In this document: piece after piece, positions 28,750 to 39,239 of the stretch | How positions within the stretch are numbered: position 1 is the stretch's first letter | How the letters are laid out: each line of letters starts with the position of its first letter | DNA from: Vandiemenella viatica | Taxonomy: Eukaryota > Arthropoda > Insecta > Orthoptera > Morabidae | Assembly: GCA_031002005.1 (NCBI GenBank) | Contig: JARYHS010009186.1 | Span: forward strand, 181,500,437-181,564,436 | Direction: 5' to 3' | DNA: 64,000 bases | Program-made: the position numbers and the translations under genes | The notes under the pieces: model-generated | Told to the model about the DNA's origin: nothing | Seen by the model: only the letters and a program-made list of their open reading frames with translations | Databases searched by the model: none

Positions 28750-29936
28750 CTCATCTTTTGTTCTGCTTATATTATCGTTTTGATATATCATCTACGGCTC
28801 ACTTTTCATTGCTCCCTCTGTAACTCAGAATAACAATATTACTAAAAATATTTACAAAAACTTGCAAATTCTTAAAAAATACATTAACAACTGTCTTTTT
28901 ATTTTATTTGGTTGATGTTGTCCGTTATACACCTAAATACAAACCATTATTAACTTGGATATTAACAATTTGGTTGTTGTTAATTTTCATATTTACTTCT
29001 TATGTAGCCTCAATTAAGCTGATCTTTCAACAATTGGAACTTGATATCTGACTATTCGCTTATCAATGGAATCATTTTGAATTTCAGTTTTCTGTTATTT
29101 TATTTAGAAAGAAAGAAATCTTTAAGAGGTTTGAAAAATTCACATTAGTACCATGGTAGATAGAAAGTAGTGTGGTTTGTAACATAGTAAGGCTTTTCAG
29201 CCATAGCTTAATTGATAGTAAGTCAGTGTAGTAATGAGTGGTGAAACAAAGGTAAGTAGGAAATGCCTTTTATAGATAACGATGCCTTTGCTGACAGGGT
29301 AAATACAAACACAGTAACATATAACACATTAATGGGAAATATCTGTGTGAAAAGTTATTTAAGAAAGTTCATCAGTGCCAGCTGGTTTTCATGAGGTCAC
29401 TGGTAATGCAGTCAGCAGGAATTTGAGTATTGGAAGAAACTATGTATATTCAGTTAGACACCAGAGAAATAGTTAGCACATAATGTTTTAAAAACTAAAA
29501 TAATCTTCAGTATGAAGTTTCAGGATAAAGGAACAAGTGTAAATAAGGGTTTTTAATAATTAAAGGAATTTTAAGCCTAAGAGTTGAACACGAAATTGTA
29601 GAGAATTCATAAATAAAGAATCTAAATATAGTTTAATACATAAATAAATGGTGTTATATAATAAACATTAATATAATAATGCTTCAATGCATTTTGCGCC
29701 TTTAATATTTAAAAGACAATTTTAGTTGATGAAAATATTGTGCAACCAAAATTTCAGAATATCAAATTTAAAAAAAAGAAAAAAAAAGAGGGATACTGAA
29801 AGAAAGGGCATTGAAAATAATAAGAAAGAGTAAGATTCATTACATAATATTATGGGGAAGTATTTAAAATGTAATTTTAAAGGTCGCTATAACAGATTCC
29901 ATGATGGTCTGTGGATACATAGTTTATATATATATA
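28750..29936. other. AT-rich intergenic stretch, nothing recognised
   Basis: No coding frame, RNA gene or repeat family seen. A purine-rich patch lies at 29767-29800. Confidence 0.5.
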
Positions 29937-30331
29937 CAAGGGAGTGTGCACAAACTACATGGCTCGGTCCAGGTAGGGGGAGGGGGGGGGGTTTGGCTGG
30001 AAAGCTACGCTGGGCTATGTGGGGTAGGGGGGTTCTGACCCAGGGCACGTAGCTTTCCTTTCATAACATTTGTCAGAGTTAAAATGAGGAACAGAACTCT
30101 CAACAGCTTGTGAATATTTATTTCCCTCAGTTAATTAGCTCTGTATGTAATTTACAATAGTCTGACATGAGAAAACAGCATAAAAGTTTTCTGGAATCAA
30201 AAGGAAAAAAGGCCCCGGAAGGGTGGGGGGGGGGGGGGTAGAGGCAAAAGCCATGTAGGGCTACGTGGGGTAGAGGGGGTTCACTGGGGACCAAAATGGA
30301 GATGGAGCTATGTGGTTTATGCCCGCTCCCT
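29937..30331 (-). repeat. MITE, CATAAACCACGTAG family, copy B (reverse)
   Basis: Reverse orientation copy. Left end CAAGGGAGTGTGCACAAACT after TA; the reverse complement of the right end is AAGGGAGCGGGCATAAACCA before TA. G-runs near 29980 and 30227 are the mirrored C-runs of the other copies. The centre contains TATTTATTTCCCTCAGTTAA. Confidence 0.82.
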
Positions 30332-30384
30332 TAAAGGACAGATAACACACAAACCCAGAAAATACAATATTTCGTGTTGATTCC

Positions 30385-30550
30385 CTTGTCAAGTTAGAAG
30401 AAAGTGGCTGAGCACGCGCAAAGCTTGCGTTCGATGCGGGTTCGAATCCACATCCGGCCATCCAAATTTCGGTTTTCGAATCTTTCCTGAAGTCACGCCA
30501 GGAGAATGCCGGAATGGTTCCTTCAAAATACCTACGTCGAACTTCCTTCC
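30385..30550 (+). repeat. tRNA-derived SINE, family A
   Basis: Box B CGGGTTCGAATCCA at 30438, then GGCCATCCAAATTTCGGTTT, CGCCAGGAGAATGCCGG and TTCCTTCAAAA. The box A region (GTGGCTGAGCACGCG) is weak and the 3' end is lost. Confidence 0.7.
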
Positions 30551-30559
30551 AAACAAAAC

Positions 30560-32100
30560 AAAGCAAAAATTTGAAAACTACTGGTCTGTACTGCCCATAG
30601 TTGCAGGAGTAAAATAGGGTATATTTCATTTTAATATGAAGTCGGAAACATAAGAAATTTAAAAGTGTCCTCAAAGTAGTATCAATTTTTTATTGGATCC
30701 GATTAACACAAGAAATACTGGTCGGATTGACTTGATTATCGCAGTCGAAATACTTATCGTGATTTCAGTGTACGAACGACATATTATTATTCGCAGGACT
30801 TGGTTACCATTATTTTCTTTTCTCGCTGGCGATCATGATTATTTTAATCCTTACATTAACAGTTCACATAAACGAAGTTTCTGGTAACAGCTGGTTTATA
30901 AAATAGAGAAATCAGAAATTAGAGGTAGATGAACAGTTTACATAAAAAACAAAAGAAAGTAAAGTAAAATTTCACAATGTACTTTAATAGGTGCCACGAG
31001 GCTTAAACTCCATCGAAATTAGTAATTATACCTGTACCCCAGGAGCCCTGTAAATTTGCCTTTAATTACGATCCAGAAATTCAATAAGACCTATGTACTG
31101 AGGTTGGATCTTAGTAAGAGCGAAACTTGGAGCATAACTGTGTAAAGAAATTTTTAATATTGAAAATGTGTGTTTATTAGTGGTTTGATGTCTCTGCCCT
31201 TTGGTTTATATCAGTCCCAACAACGAACTTTTGTGGTGCCTGTTCTTAAATTAATGAGGGAGTTCTTAGTTGTTAAATATACTGATCTGACTAATATTCA
31301 CTCGTTAATAGTGAAGACAGAAGTAATTTGTTTACAAAATTAATTCCATTATTAATTTATTGAAAACCTTATATAAAACTGTATAGCAAATATCATATTT
31401 GTTTTAAAAGTTTAGGACTTTTGATGTCAAAATAAAATCTAACCGTGCTAATTGTTAAAAAAAAAAAAAGGGACGGTAATAATTAATGATTGAATGAATA
31501 AGGTAGACTATATATTTTTCAGTATCCGTGATGATTGTTCAATTAAGGGTGTAAGCTGTGTTAAAAAGAAATGAATTATAGTTAAAAGTAAATTAATTTT
31601 TCTATGTATCTTACGTTTCGTGTTTAATACAGTTTACTCGATGCGCAGATTTGTTATAAATATTTCATGCATCAACTAGTCGCATATGTAACGAACCAGA
31701 ACAATTGAAATCATTTTGCTTTGCATGCCTACGACTTATGTCTAAAATAAACAAGGAAATAGAGAATCTAACAATAGATGCGTTATTAGATTCCTCGATG
31801 TTAAAGTATTACTATATTTAGTGTGTTATATCTGTCACGGTTCTAGGGATGAATCAATTGTTTAGTGAAGATCCATGCTAAGGAAATAAAGAGTAGACTA
31901 TCCGTCACCATGGATGGATGACTAATTTTCACTTTGTAGTCGTGTAGTACCGGTTGTTCAAGGTAGCAGGAATCATGGAGGAAGGAATTACATGGAGAAG
32001 AAGTGAGCTTAAATCGGTGAAGCAAGCACTAAACTCTCCCGCATGGTGGCAGCACCGGCAGCGACCATATGGCGCTTCCCAACAATTAAGGTGTTCACAT
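30560..32100. other. intergenic stretch, nothing recognised
   Basis: AT-rich, one A-run at 31458. Short open frames show no motif. Around 32040-32095 the sequence becomes GC-richer and may be the 5' flank of the THAP exon. Confidence 0.5.
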
Positions 32101-32152
32101 TGTGGTAGAGGCAGTGATTATTTCATTTAGTATTGTGTATAAGTGTTTAAAA

Positions 32153-32223
32153 ATGCCAGCTTGTGTTGCGTACGGTTGCACAAATAGGCCAGACAGGAAT
32201 GAACCTGGAATATCATTTCATAA
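32153..32223 (+). CDS. first exon of a THAP-domain protein (candidate)
   Basis: ATG at 32153 opens MPACVAYGCTNRPDRNEPG then ISFHK, where the codon is split by a strong gtaagt donor at 32224. This is the N-terminus of a THAP zinc finger: C-x-A-x-GC-x-NR and G-I-S-F-H, with the first two metal Cys at residues 4 and 9. THAP fingers bind DNA and occur in host regulators and in P-element-type transposases. No following exon with the rest of the finger was found, so it may be a relic. The P-type transposase fragment next to it is on the opposite strand. Confidence 0.6.
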
Positions 32224-32559
32224 GTAAGTTGAATTGTAATTATCGTTGTTGAAGTGAGCGGTAGACACAGCAAACTTTGCAGCACGTCTATAAATATTTA
32301 GTCATAGCTCTCAATGGGATGACTTTGTTCGCAAATTAAGGTGACTGAATAAATTTTCACAGATTATCAATTGAACAACTTGTGTTTCAGTTTGCAAAAT
32401 GTTTAACTTCTTTTTAAAAAAATAAACAAAAATTTGAATGCACATTTCTGCTAAATACTTTTTAAAACGTTTCACAAATGTTACTTATATCAAGTGAACG
32501 ATGAATAAGACCATCTCTACTTTTGTACGTTTTGAGAGATCCCCAAAATAATAGAAATG

Positions 32560-33140
32560 GAGATCACAATATACTAACACACTCTTCACTTTTTAATATT
32601 TTTAGATGTTTGTGTACCACAAATCCTGAAATGTAGTGTACAATATGATCTATTAAAACAGTTAGTGCACCTGCATCAAACATACATTCGTGGTCGGACT
32701 TGGGAGGAAACTGTAATTCTTTTTCCTCTTCAATAATTCGATGATGTCTTGATGTAAAATTTATAATATGTTCTGGAGCATGATTAACAATTTTTCCAGG
32801 AGTATACAATTACCAGTGTTTGCATATTTCACTTCACATTTCAAGAGTAGGTTTTTTTTTTTTATAAGCTGCTTTAAAGTGTATGGGCAGTGGGATTGTT
32901 TGAATTCCTCCCCCCCCCTTCCACCCCCCAAAGATCTGATACATTGTAAAAATATTTCAAAGTGATCCTGACTAAATTTATATGCTAATATATATTTTAA
33001 GATTTTTTGATCAATAACTAAGGAATTAAAGAAATACTTCAAACATGAATCAGAAAACCTAAGAATCCAGTGCTCCTACTGCTGTCAAGTATTATCTTGC
33101 CATATGGTGACACTTTCAAATTACATATATAACTTTCTGT
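32560..33140 (-). pseudogene. P-element / THAP9-like transposase, C-terminal fragment
   Basis: Read right to left: SSRSTGFLGFLIHV, then KYILAYKFSQDHFEIFLQCI and RSLGGGRGG, the hallmark C-terminal block (YK-S-QDH-E-F-F, IR-x-x-GG) of P/THAP9 transposases. Further on, HYISGFVVHKHLKILK and SEECVSIL match the family's YI-GFV-x-K motif with the ECC-like end. A shift of frame separates the two parts. The catalytic N-terminal two thirds are not visible. Confidence 0.75.
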
Positions 33141-33351
33141 TTCAATCAATCTTGTATCACTGTTTCCTAATTACACTTGGATATTATGGAGCGTGTGCTC
33201 CATTGAAATTAAATAAAATAATAATACCCTTAGTCTTTTTTTGTGGCTGTAGATGTTTTGGCAAATAAAATTCTATTAAAATAATTTTTAACAGACTTTT
33301 TTTCCTTAATTTCTAATGTTTATAGATAGCATCAATTGAGATACATACATA

Positions 33352-33967
33352 AGAGAGCGTGCATAAACCACATAGCTCCAATTTGGCCTCCTGTGAACCA
33401 CTATCCCTCCCCATGTAGACCAACTTGGCTTTTGCCTCCACCCCCCTTCCCCCCCCCCTCACCTAGCAAGTAGGTTTTTTTCCCCCTTTTGATTCCAGAA
33501 GACATTTTGCACTGTTTTCTCTTGTCAGACTATTATAAATTACATAAGGAGATAATTAGCTGAGGGAAATAAATAGGTTTAATTCTAGATCATGATACTG
33601 CTACAACTACTTTAGGCCTACTACCAGTACAGGGATCTAGCTTTTTTTTAAATTATTCCTAGCAGTTGAGGTTAGGTTGAAATACAGCCTGGACCAGAAG
33701 AAAAATGTCATAAAAGTGGTACGGATAATTCTTTGATAGCTGCGTGTGGCAGAAAGGTGCTATAGCGGTATCGCCATCTAGAATTAAACCAATAAATATT
33801 CACATGCTGTTGTGAATTCCATTCCTCATTTTAACTGTGACAAATTTTATGAAAGGATAGCTACGTGGCCTGGCTTGGAATCCCCCCCCCCTCTCCCTAC
33901 ATAGCTCAACGTAGCCTTCCAGCACCCCCCCCCCCCGGACCAGGCCGTGTAGTTTGTGCACGGTCCC
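33352..33967 (+). repeat. MITE, CATAAACCACGTAG family, copy C (interrupted)
   Basis: Flanked by TA. Left end AGAGAGCGTGCATAAACCAC; the reverse complement of the right end is GGGACCGTGCACAAACTACA. C-runs near both ends. At 616 bp it is longer than the other copies because another element sits at 33576-33790. Without it the length would be about 393 bp. Confidence 0.85.
33576..33790. mobile_element. 215-bp TIR element nested in MITE copy C
   Basis: Perfect 15-bp inverted ends GGTTTAATTCTAGAT, with imperfect similarity continuing to about 40 bp (GATAC, GCTA). An 8-bp direct duplication AATAAATA flanks it (33568-33575 and 33791-33798). MITE copies at 19489 and 37471 show the uninterrupted site. 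Eight-base duplications fit hAT, P or Merlin types, but the ends do not tell me which. No coding capacity. Confidence 0.85.
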
Positions 33968-34574
33968 TACCTTTAACCACATGTTAATTCATTATTAATA
34001 ATGTGAAGTAAAGGAAAATAATGAATCAAATTCTGTGTCATAAAGTTACTTGTACATTCCTGTAATAGCAACAATTGTGAAACGGCTCTTTTATTTTTAA
34101 AGGTAATAATAAAGCCTCTGCCCTTTTAAACAGAAGTTGAAGTAGAGTTCTTCTAGCGTGATAAGTTATTTTGTTGAAAAAAGTATAGGCTTGTTCAGAC
34201 AGTGACTCATCATCGCATTTATGATTGGAGCACACTTGCTTGAAGTTACTTAAAAGAACACCGCATGATGCCAACCATACATTATAGTAAAGTATCACTC
34301 TTTACTTTTTGTTGATACACTTTATATTAACTATAAATTATGCGGAAACATTTTATTTCTGGTACCAGCCTACAAAATGTCTGGGTTGCTCATCCCTAGA
34401 GTGGGTCCTCTTACTTTTTTCTGGTCTAGGACACATTTCAGACTAACCACAAGTGGTAGTAATAAAACTGAAATATCCATTCTGCATGTCAACCATGTAA
34501 TCATTGTGGCTTTGACAGAATTAATTTTTGGTCCAGCCTGCATCCAAACCTAAACCCCTCAATTTGGTTGTTGT
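33968..34574. other. intergenic stretch, no clear feature
   Basis: A minus-strand open frame at 34298-34038 contains ITYHARRTLLQLL and EALLLPLKIKEPF, of no family I recognise. Confidence 0.45.
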
Positions 34575-34965
34575 ATATCCCCCAAACTAAGCAAGATATC
34601 GAAAACATTTATTCCTTATTATCGAGTTTTTTCGTCGTGTTACATAAGAATCCATCATTAAATTTGACTTTTGCGAAATTTTTCTTCTGCATTTCAACTC
34701 AAGACACCTCACTTTTGAGACAGTATATCTCGAGAACTAGGTGAAATATCGAAAAATTTTACTCTTTATTTTTTATTTGTCTCGTCTTTTTAAATAAAAA
34801 TTCATCATAAAATTTGACTTTGAATAATTTTTTCTTCTGAATTTCAACCAAAACCATTTCACATTTGAGACAGAATATCTCGAAAACTAAGCAGGATATC
34901 AAAAAATTTTATTCTTCATTTTTTATTTGTCTCATCGAGTTACATAATAATCCATCACCAGATTG
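34575..34965. repeat. tandem repeat, period about 150 bp, 2.6 copies
   Basis: Units start near 34575, 34725 and 34875. Each has AAACTAAGC-type text, ATATCGAAAA, ATTTTTTATTTGTCTC, CATCA, AAATTTGACTTT, TTTCTTCTG, ATTTCAACT and TTTGAGACAG. Divergence is about 15 percent by eye. Non-coding. Confidence 0.8.
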
Positions 34966-35485
34966 CGGCGTCACGTTTATCCTAGAGTCCCCTTGAGGTG
35001 TTTAACCATACTCCCCGTGTTTGTTGGGAAGCGGTCAAGTCCCCACCACTCCGGCCATGCCCCCCCACTCCTCCGCCGGCCTGCTTCACTTCCATGCGTG
35101 GCAAAGGTCTCTTGCGTCGTCTCCATATTATTCCTTCCTCCATGGCAGGAATTGCCAGCACGGGAGATGACGCGGGTTTATTTAAGTTTCTTCCTGCAAA
35201 ATGCCTAAACGCAGAAGGCAACTGACCAACTACCTAAATGTGACTGTATTTATAAACCTGCATTTTGTTATTTATAGCTTGTCTTGTGTCATTTATAATT
35301 TAGACTTTTTTTTTCAATTAATCTCTGAAGCCTTAGTCATTCACTAGTGTACTAGCGCTACGTCATGCATCGTATACTGGTTATGCAACAGCTGTGATCC
35401 TGTTCTTGTGTCATGTTCTGTTGTCTGCTGTACAGCGAAACCGGTTAGACAACCTTCCCGTGCGTGTCAGCGTGCTTGGTTGGTA
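34966..35485. other. short GC-richer island, no clear gene
   Basis: 34970-35220 is locally GC-rich with overlapping open frames on both strands, none with a recognisable domain. The remainder is unremarkable. Confidence 0.4.
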
Positions 35486-35701
35486 ATGAGATGGCGTCCG
35501 TTACTTACGTGAGGTGTTTTTCCGAAATTCCGGACCCCCCCCTGTGGTGAGATCTGCTCTGACCTCGTTGTTTTTGGAGACCATTTTTTTAGCTTCTTGA
35601 AGAATTTCAAAAGCTCACGTGAGATTTCCATGGATTTCCCCCCCTCCCCCTTGGTGAGATTTTCCTCCCTATTTTACCTCACGCAAATAATGGACGCCGC
35701 C
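35486..35701. repeat. MITE with GGCGTCC..TACGTGAGG ends (copy F)
   Basis: Left ATGGCGTCCGTTACTTACGT; the reverse complement of the right end is GGCGGCGTCCATTATTTGCG. Internal C-runs and GGTGAGAT motifs resemble the larger copy at 36894-37290. TA lies at both outer edges. Confidence 0.65.
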
Positions 35702-35900
35702 TAAGCCCGGTCCTGTCATTCGGGAGGACGCGGGTTCCAGTCACCGTCGGGCTAGCGAGATTTCGATTTTGGCTTCCCCAAATCACTCCAGGCGAATTCG
35801 AGTTCCGGGATGACCCATGTCCGAATTCTTTCCCGTTCTTTGCCTCAGTTCTTTCCCGCTTCTAATGACCTCGACGTCAACGAAGCGTAATAGAGAGAGA
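35702..35900 (+). repeat. tRNA-derived SINE, family A
   Basis: Starts inside the tRNA part (CATTCGGGAGGACGCGGGTT), with body AAATCACTCCAGGCGAATTC, TTCTTTCCCGTTCTTTGCC and CTTCTAATGACC. It directly abuts the right end of the MITE at 35701, so it may have inserted at that edge. Confidence 0.75.
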
Positions 35901-36893
35901 CTGGGATAACTCGTTTGCTGCTTTGCATTAGAGGTGGGCAAAAGAATCGTGAATCGATTCAAAGAGTCGACTCGTCTAAAAGAATCGTTTGCGGAATCGA
36001 CTCACTTGGAAGAGTCACGGTTCACTCAAGAGTTGTTAAGAGGGAGCTCAGGAGCTGAGCCGTTGTTGCGCAATCGCTCACCGACTCGTCCAGGTTCGGA
36101 GTCGACTCCGAGTCGTTAGCTCGATAATGTTTACGACTCTCGGCTCACTCGCTCTCGGCTCACTTCTGTCTTAATGACTCTTCCATGGATTCGGCTCTTT
36201 TTAACTCTTGATATCTGCGTAACTCGTGATTCCTTTCGATTCACAATCTTAGTTCCCACGGCATGTTTCTTGGTTTGGCAACTTATTTGTAAGGAAATAA
36301 AGAATATTTATCTTTGGAACATGAAAATTAAAAATATATTACAGAAATAAAAAGTATTTTTAAATTTAGGAATTTACTTTCTTAAATACACATTTTTCTA
36401 GTGTTTTTGGAACTAGTTATAAGTTTTTGGTTTCCTTCCAGACTGTTATAGATGCTACCACAACACAGATTTAGATTTACAAATAAATTATCAATGAATT
36501 ATACGTCCTATAACTTTTATATTTTACCACAAATAAAGTATTTCCCGATTATTTGAGGACAGGGAAAAGTATACCGATTTCAGAGCCATCTGCTATTCCC
36601 ATGTTGCGTGGGTTTTTCAAATTGCGAATGCATCGAGTACAGAATTTAATTGCGATGGAGCGCGTCCGGTTATTATTATACGAACTTCATCAGTGTTTTA
36701 GTTGTTCTTCAGTTCTTTATTTTGTGGATAATGCAAACATTTTGCAATAGAAATGAACGAAGTTTATGAATTGGACCATTACAAAAATTAGCAGGTGCTG
36801 AAGCGACATATATACTGTTCCAGCTGGTGAGGTTTCTACGAGGAAAAAGGTTAAACGAAAAGACGTTGGGGAACAGTGCCGTCGATGAATATA

Positions 36894-37290
36894 GGGGAGC
36901 GTACAGAAATTACGTGAGACTTTTTAGGGGGGGAAGGGGTCCGGAAAATCTCACGAAATCTCACCAAGGGGGGGGGGGGTCGACGGATCTCACGTGAAAT
37001 TTTGAACTTGAACGAGTGTAGAACTAAAAAAAGCGTAAAAAATACCAGTTTACAGGGCCAAAAACCGGCTTTTGAGGGGGTATCATTCTTTCGAGGAGCA
37101 CGACAGCTAAAAAAAGTCTCGAAACTTCTCCTGGTCGAACAACTGGGGGGAGGGGGTTCCGTGAAAATCTCATGAAATCTCACCAACGGGGAAGGGGGGG
37201 GCCGGCAAAATCTCACCAAGTCTCGCGGAGGGGGGGGAGGGGGTCTAGATTTCCGGAAAATAGCCTCTCGTAATTTCTGGACGTCCCCCA
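36894..37290. repeat. MITE with GTACAGAAATTACGTGAGA ends (copy E)
   Basis: Left GGGGAGCGTACAGAAATTAC; the reverse complement of the right end is TGGGGGACGTCCAGAAATTA. Multiple G-runs each follow AAATCTCAC-type motifs. Lies inside the hAT element. The long minus-strand open frame across it is proline-rich only because of the G-runs. Confidence 0.75.
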
Positions 37291-37470
37291 AAATACTGAT
37301 ACTGAAACCAAGAAAATAAATTTAAAATTTAAATTATGCCATTTTAACAAACACTGATTTATTGGTTTGTAGGTAAAATGCTAGTGATACGCTGTTTAAT
37401 TTAAGAAAAGCACCATCCGGCAAATTCCAAAAATTTGCCAAATTTATGGAGTAAAATTGGAGCATATGTA

Positions 37471-37744
37471 AGGGGCGTCCATAAAACCATGTAGCTCCAT
37501 TTTGGCTTCTTGTGAACCCTCCCTCCCCCCAAGTAACTCGACGTGGCTTATGTCTCTAACCCCCCTCTCCCCACGTAGTTTTTTCCATGACGGAAATAAA
37601 TATTTACATGGTGTTGAGTGTTCTGTATCTCATTTTAAGTGTGACAAATAATATGAATGAAAAGCTATTTGGCCTGGCTCGGAATCCCACCTTCCAACCC
37701 CCTCCACCTCTCAAGACCGATCTACGTGGTTTATGGAGGCCCTC
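37471..37744 (+). repeat. MITE, CATAAACCACGTAG family, copy D
   Basis: TA-flanked, 274 bp. Left AGGGGCGTCCATAAAACCAT; the reverse complement of the right end is GAGGGCCTCCATAAACCACG. The centre GACGGAAATAAATATTTACA shows the empty site of the nested element in copy C. Lies inside the hAT element. Confidence 0.85.
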
Positions 37745-38805
37745 TAGCGAGACGTGTAACAAACATGCCACCTACAAAATCAACAATCTAAATCAACAAT
37801 CTCAATCGACAATTACAATCTGCAACAAGGCTTAGAATCAGTAATGAGGTTTGACAACAATTAGCTGGAAGCCTTGAAAATTTCACAGTGTGGCAATCTC
37901 ACATTTTGTTGACCCGGTTCGGAAAATTCCCAGATCCACCACTGGTTGTAGTTAGACAGGGGGCGGCGTAATCGGTATTGCGCAAGGGCGCTCAAATAGT
38001 TAGTGGAGAGCCTGCTCGAAAGCTGGACAGTTAATGACTGAAAAGAGAAGTCGGCTCACATCACAAAAACTAACGAAAATGCTTTTTGTAAATAGCAATA
38101 AAAAACTTGTGTAGTTTTCATAAGTAAATTGAATCATTTTTATTGTAAAATTAGTGTTTTCATTTGTTTAAATAATAAAATAAATTGTTTTTGCAATAAA
38201 TAACTTACAATTTAACTATCAAAAACAAATGTTATTATTTTTGTTAGAATTTGTTAATCATTTCCTTCTTGTTGGTTAATAACTCGTTATCTATTTTCCT
38301 CATTAAAAATATCATGTGAAAAGAATCGAAGAGTCGTTTAAAAGAATCGATTCTCAACGAGGAGTGAATCGATTCCAAACGATTCATCAAAAAGAATCGG
38401 TTTGCCCATCACTACTTTGCATATCAAAAGCACACAATTTACACGGTTAACTTAACATACCGTGATAGTTACCATATTTTATTGAAATTTCCAGAGGCTG
38501 TTGTTAATAGCTACATTTGTGTTAGAAATGATATGGATCTATAATTCTGAAGTCTTAAACTATCTATCTTCTTGTGATCGAAGGATTCCGCGGCCAAATA
38601 AATAGTTTCTCCGACTGACCCCGCGCCATCGTACTGAATGCCGACGTTTTGATTGAAAGTGTTTGGGTTATAATGCGAGGCAGTGGCGGCCCTAGCAAGT
38701 TTTTCAGGTGGTGCGAGATCTCATTGTGGCGCCCCAAATAAGCAGTCGCTTATTCCTGATTAAGGTGTCGACACAAACAGACTGAAAATAACTTACATTT
38801 TTTTA

Positions 38806-39022
38806 CATCCTACTAATACTATAAATGTAGAAGTTTGTCCCTGTTTCACGTCGAAACACAGAACGGCTTAGGTCTAAAATTTGGAATAATGTATTGGCTC
38901 TCTAATTTTATTCCGATCGAAAAATTTGTTCCCGTGAGGTTCGAATACGAATACCTGTATGAATGCGTTATGAATTTCATTCGAGCAAAGTCGCGGGCAG
39001 AAGATTTTATATATTAATAATA
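38806..39022 (-). repeat. interspersed retroposon-like repeat (CCCGCGACTTTG family), nested
   Basis: On the minus strand it starts TCTGCCCGCGACTTTGCTCG and ends CATTTATAGTATTAGTAGGA, matching the ends of 10113-10875. Lies within the hAT element near its left end. Confidence 0.65.
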
Positions 39023-39239
39023 ACTCAAACATCAGATAGATTAGTATAGGATAGCAGCGGTATGAATGAGAAATAACAACAGTAAAAAGAAACATTATAT
39101 GTTTGAAAGGTTTACTTAAGGTACTATGGAGTACACAATGCTCACATCACGTATACGTCAAATTAGTTTTTAATAAGTTGTTTTTAAAATAAACAAATGA
39201 GGAAATAAAGTCATAAATACAAGTCCTAGATCACCACCT

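Larger units (their letters stand above)
35929..38414. mobile_element. hAT-type DNA transposon with perfect 8-bp target duplication
   Basis: CTTTGCAT occurs at 35921-35928 and 38415-38422. The element starts TAGAGGTGGGCAAAAGAATC, and the reverse complement of its end is TAGTGATGGGCAAACCGATT. GAATCGATTC-type palindromic motifs fill the subterminal regions at both ends, a known hAT habit. The 2486-bp body contains two MITEs (36894-37290 and 37471-37744) and no recognisable transposase, so it is a non-autonomous copy. Confidence 0.9.

Noticed and set aside
30261..30674. 137-codon minus-strand open frame
   Set aside because: Runs across MITE copy B and SINE family A; the repeats explain it.
34963..35225. 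Overlapping open frames on both strands in a GC-rich patch
   Set aside because: No motif, no splice context; frames on both strands point to composition bias and not coding.
36851..37291. 146-codon minus-strand open frame
   Set aside because: Proline-rich because of G-runs inside a MITE; no domain and low-complexity composition.
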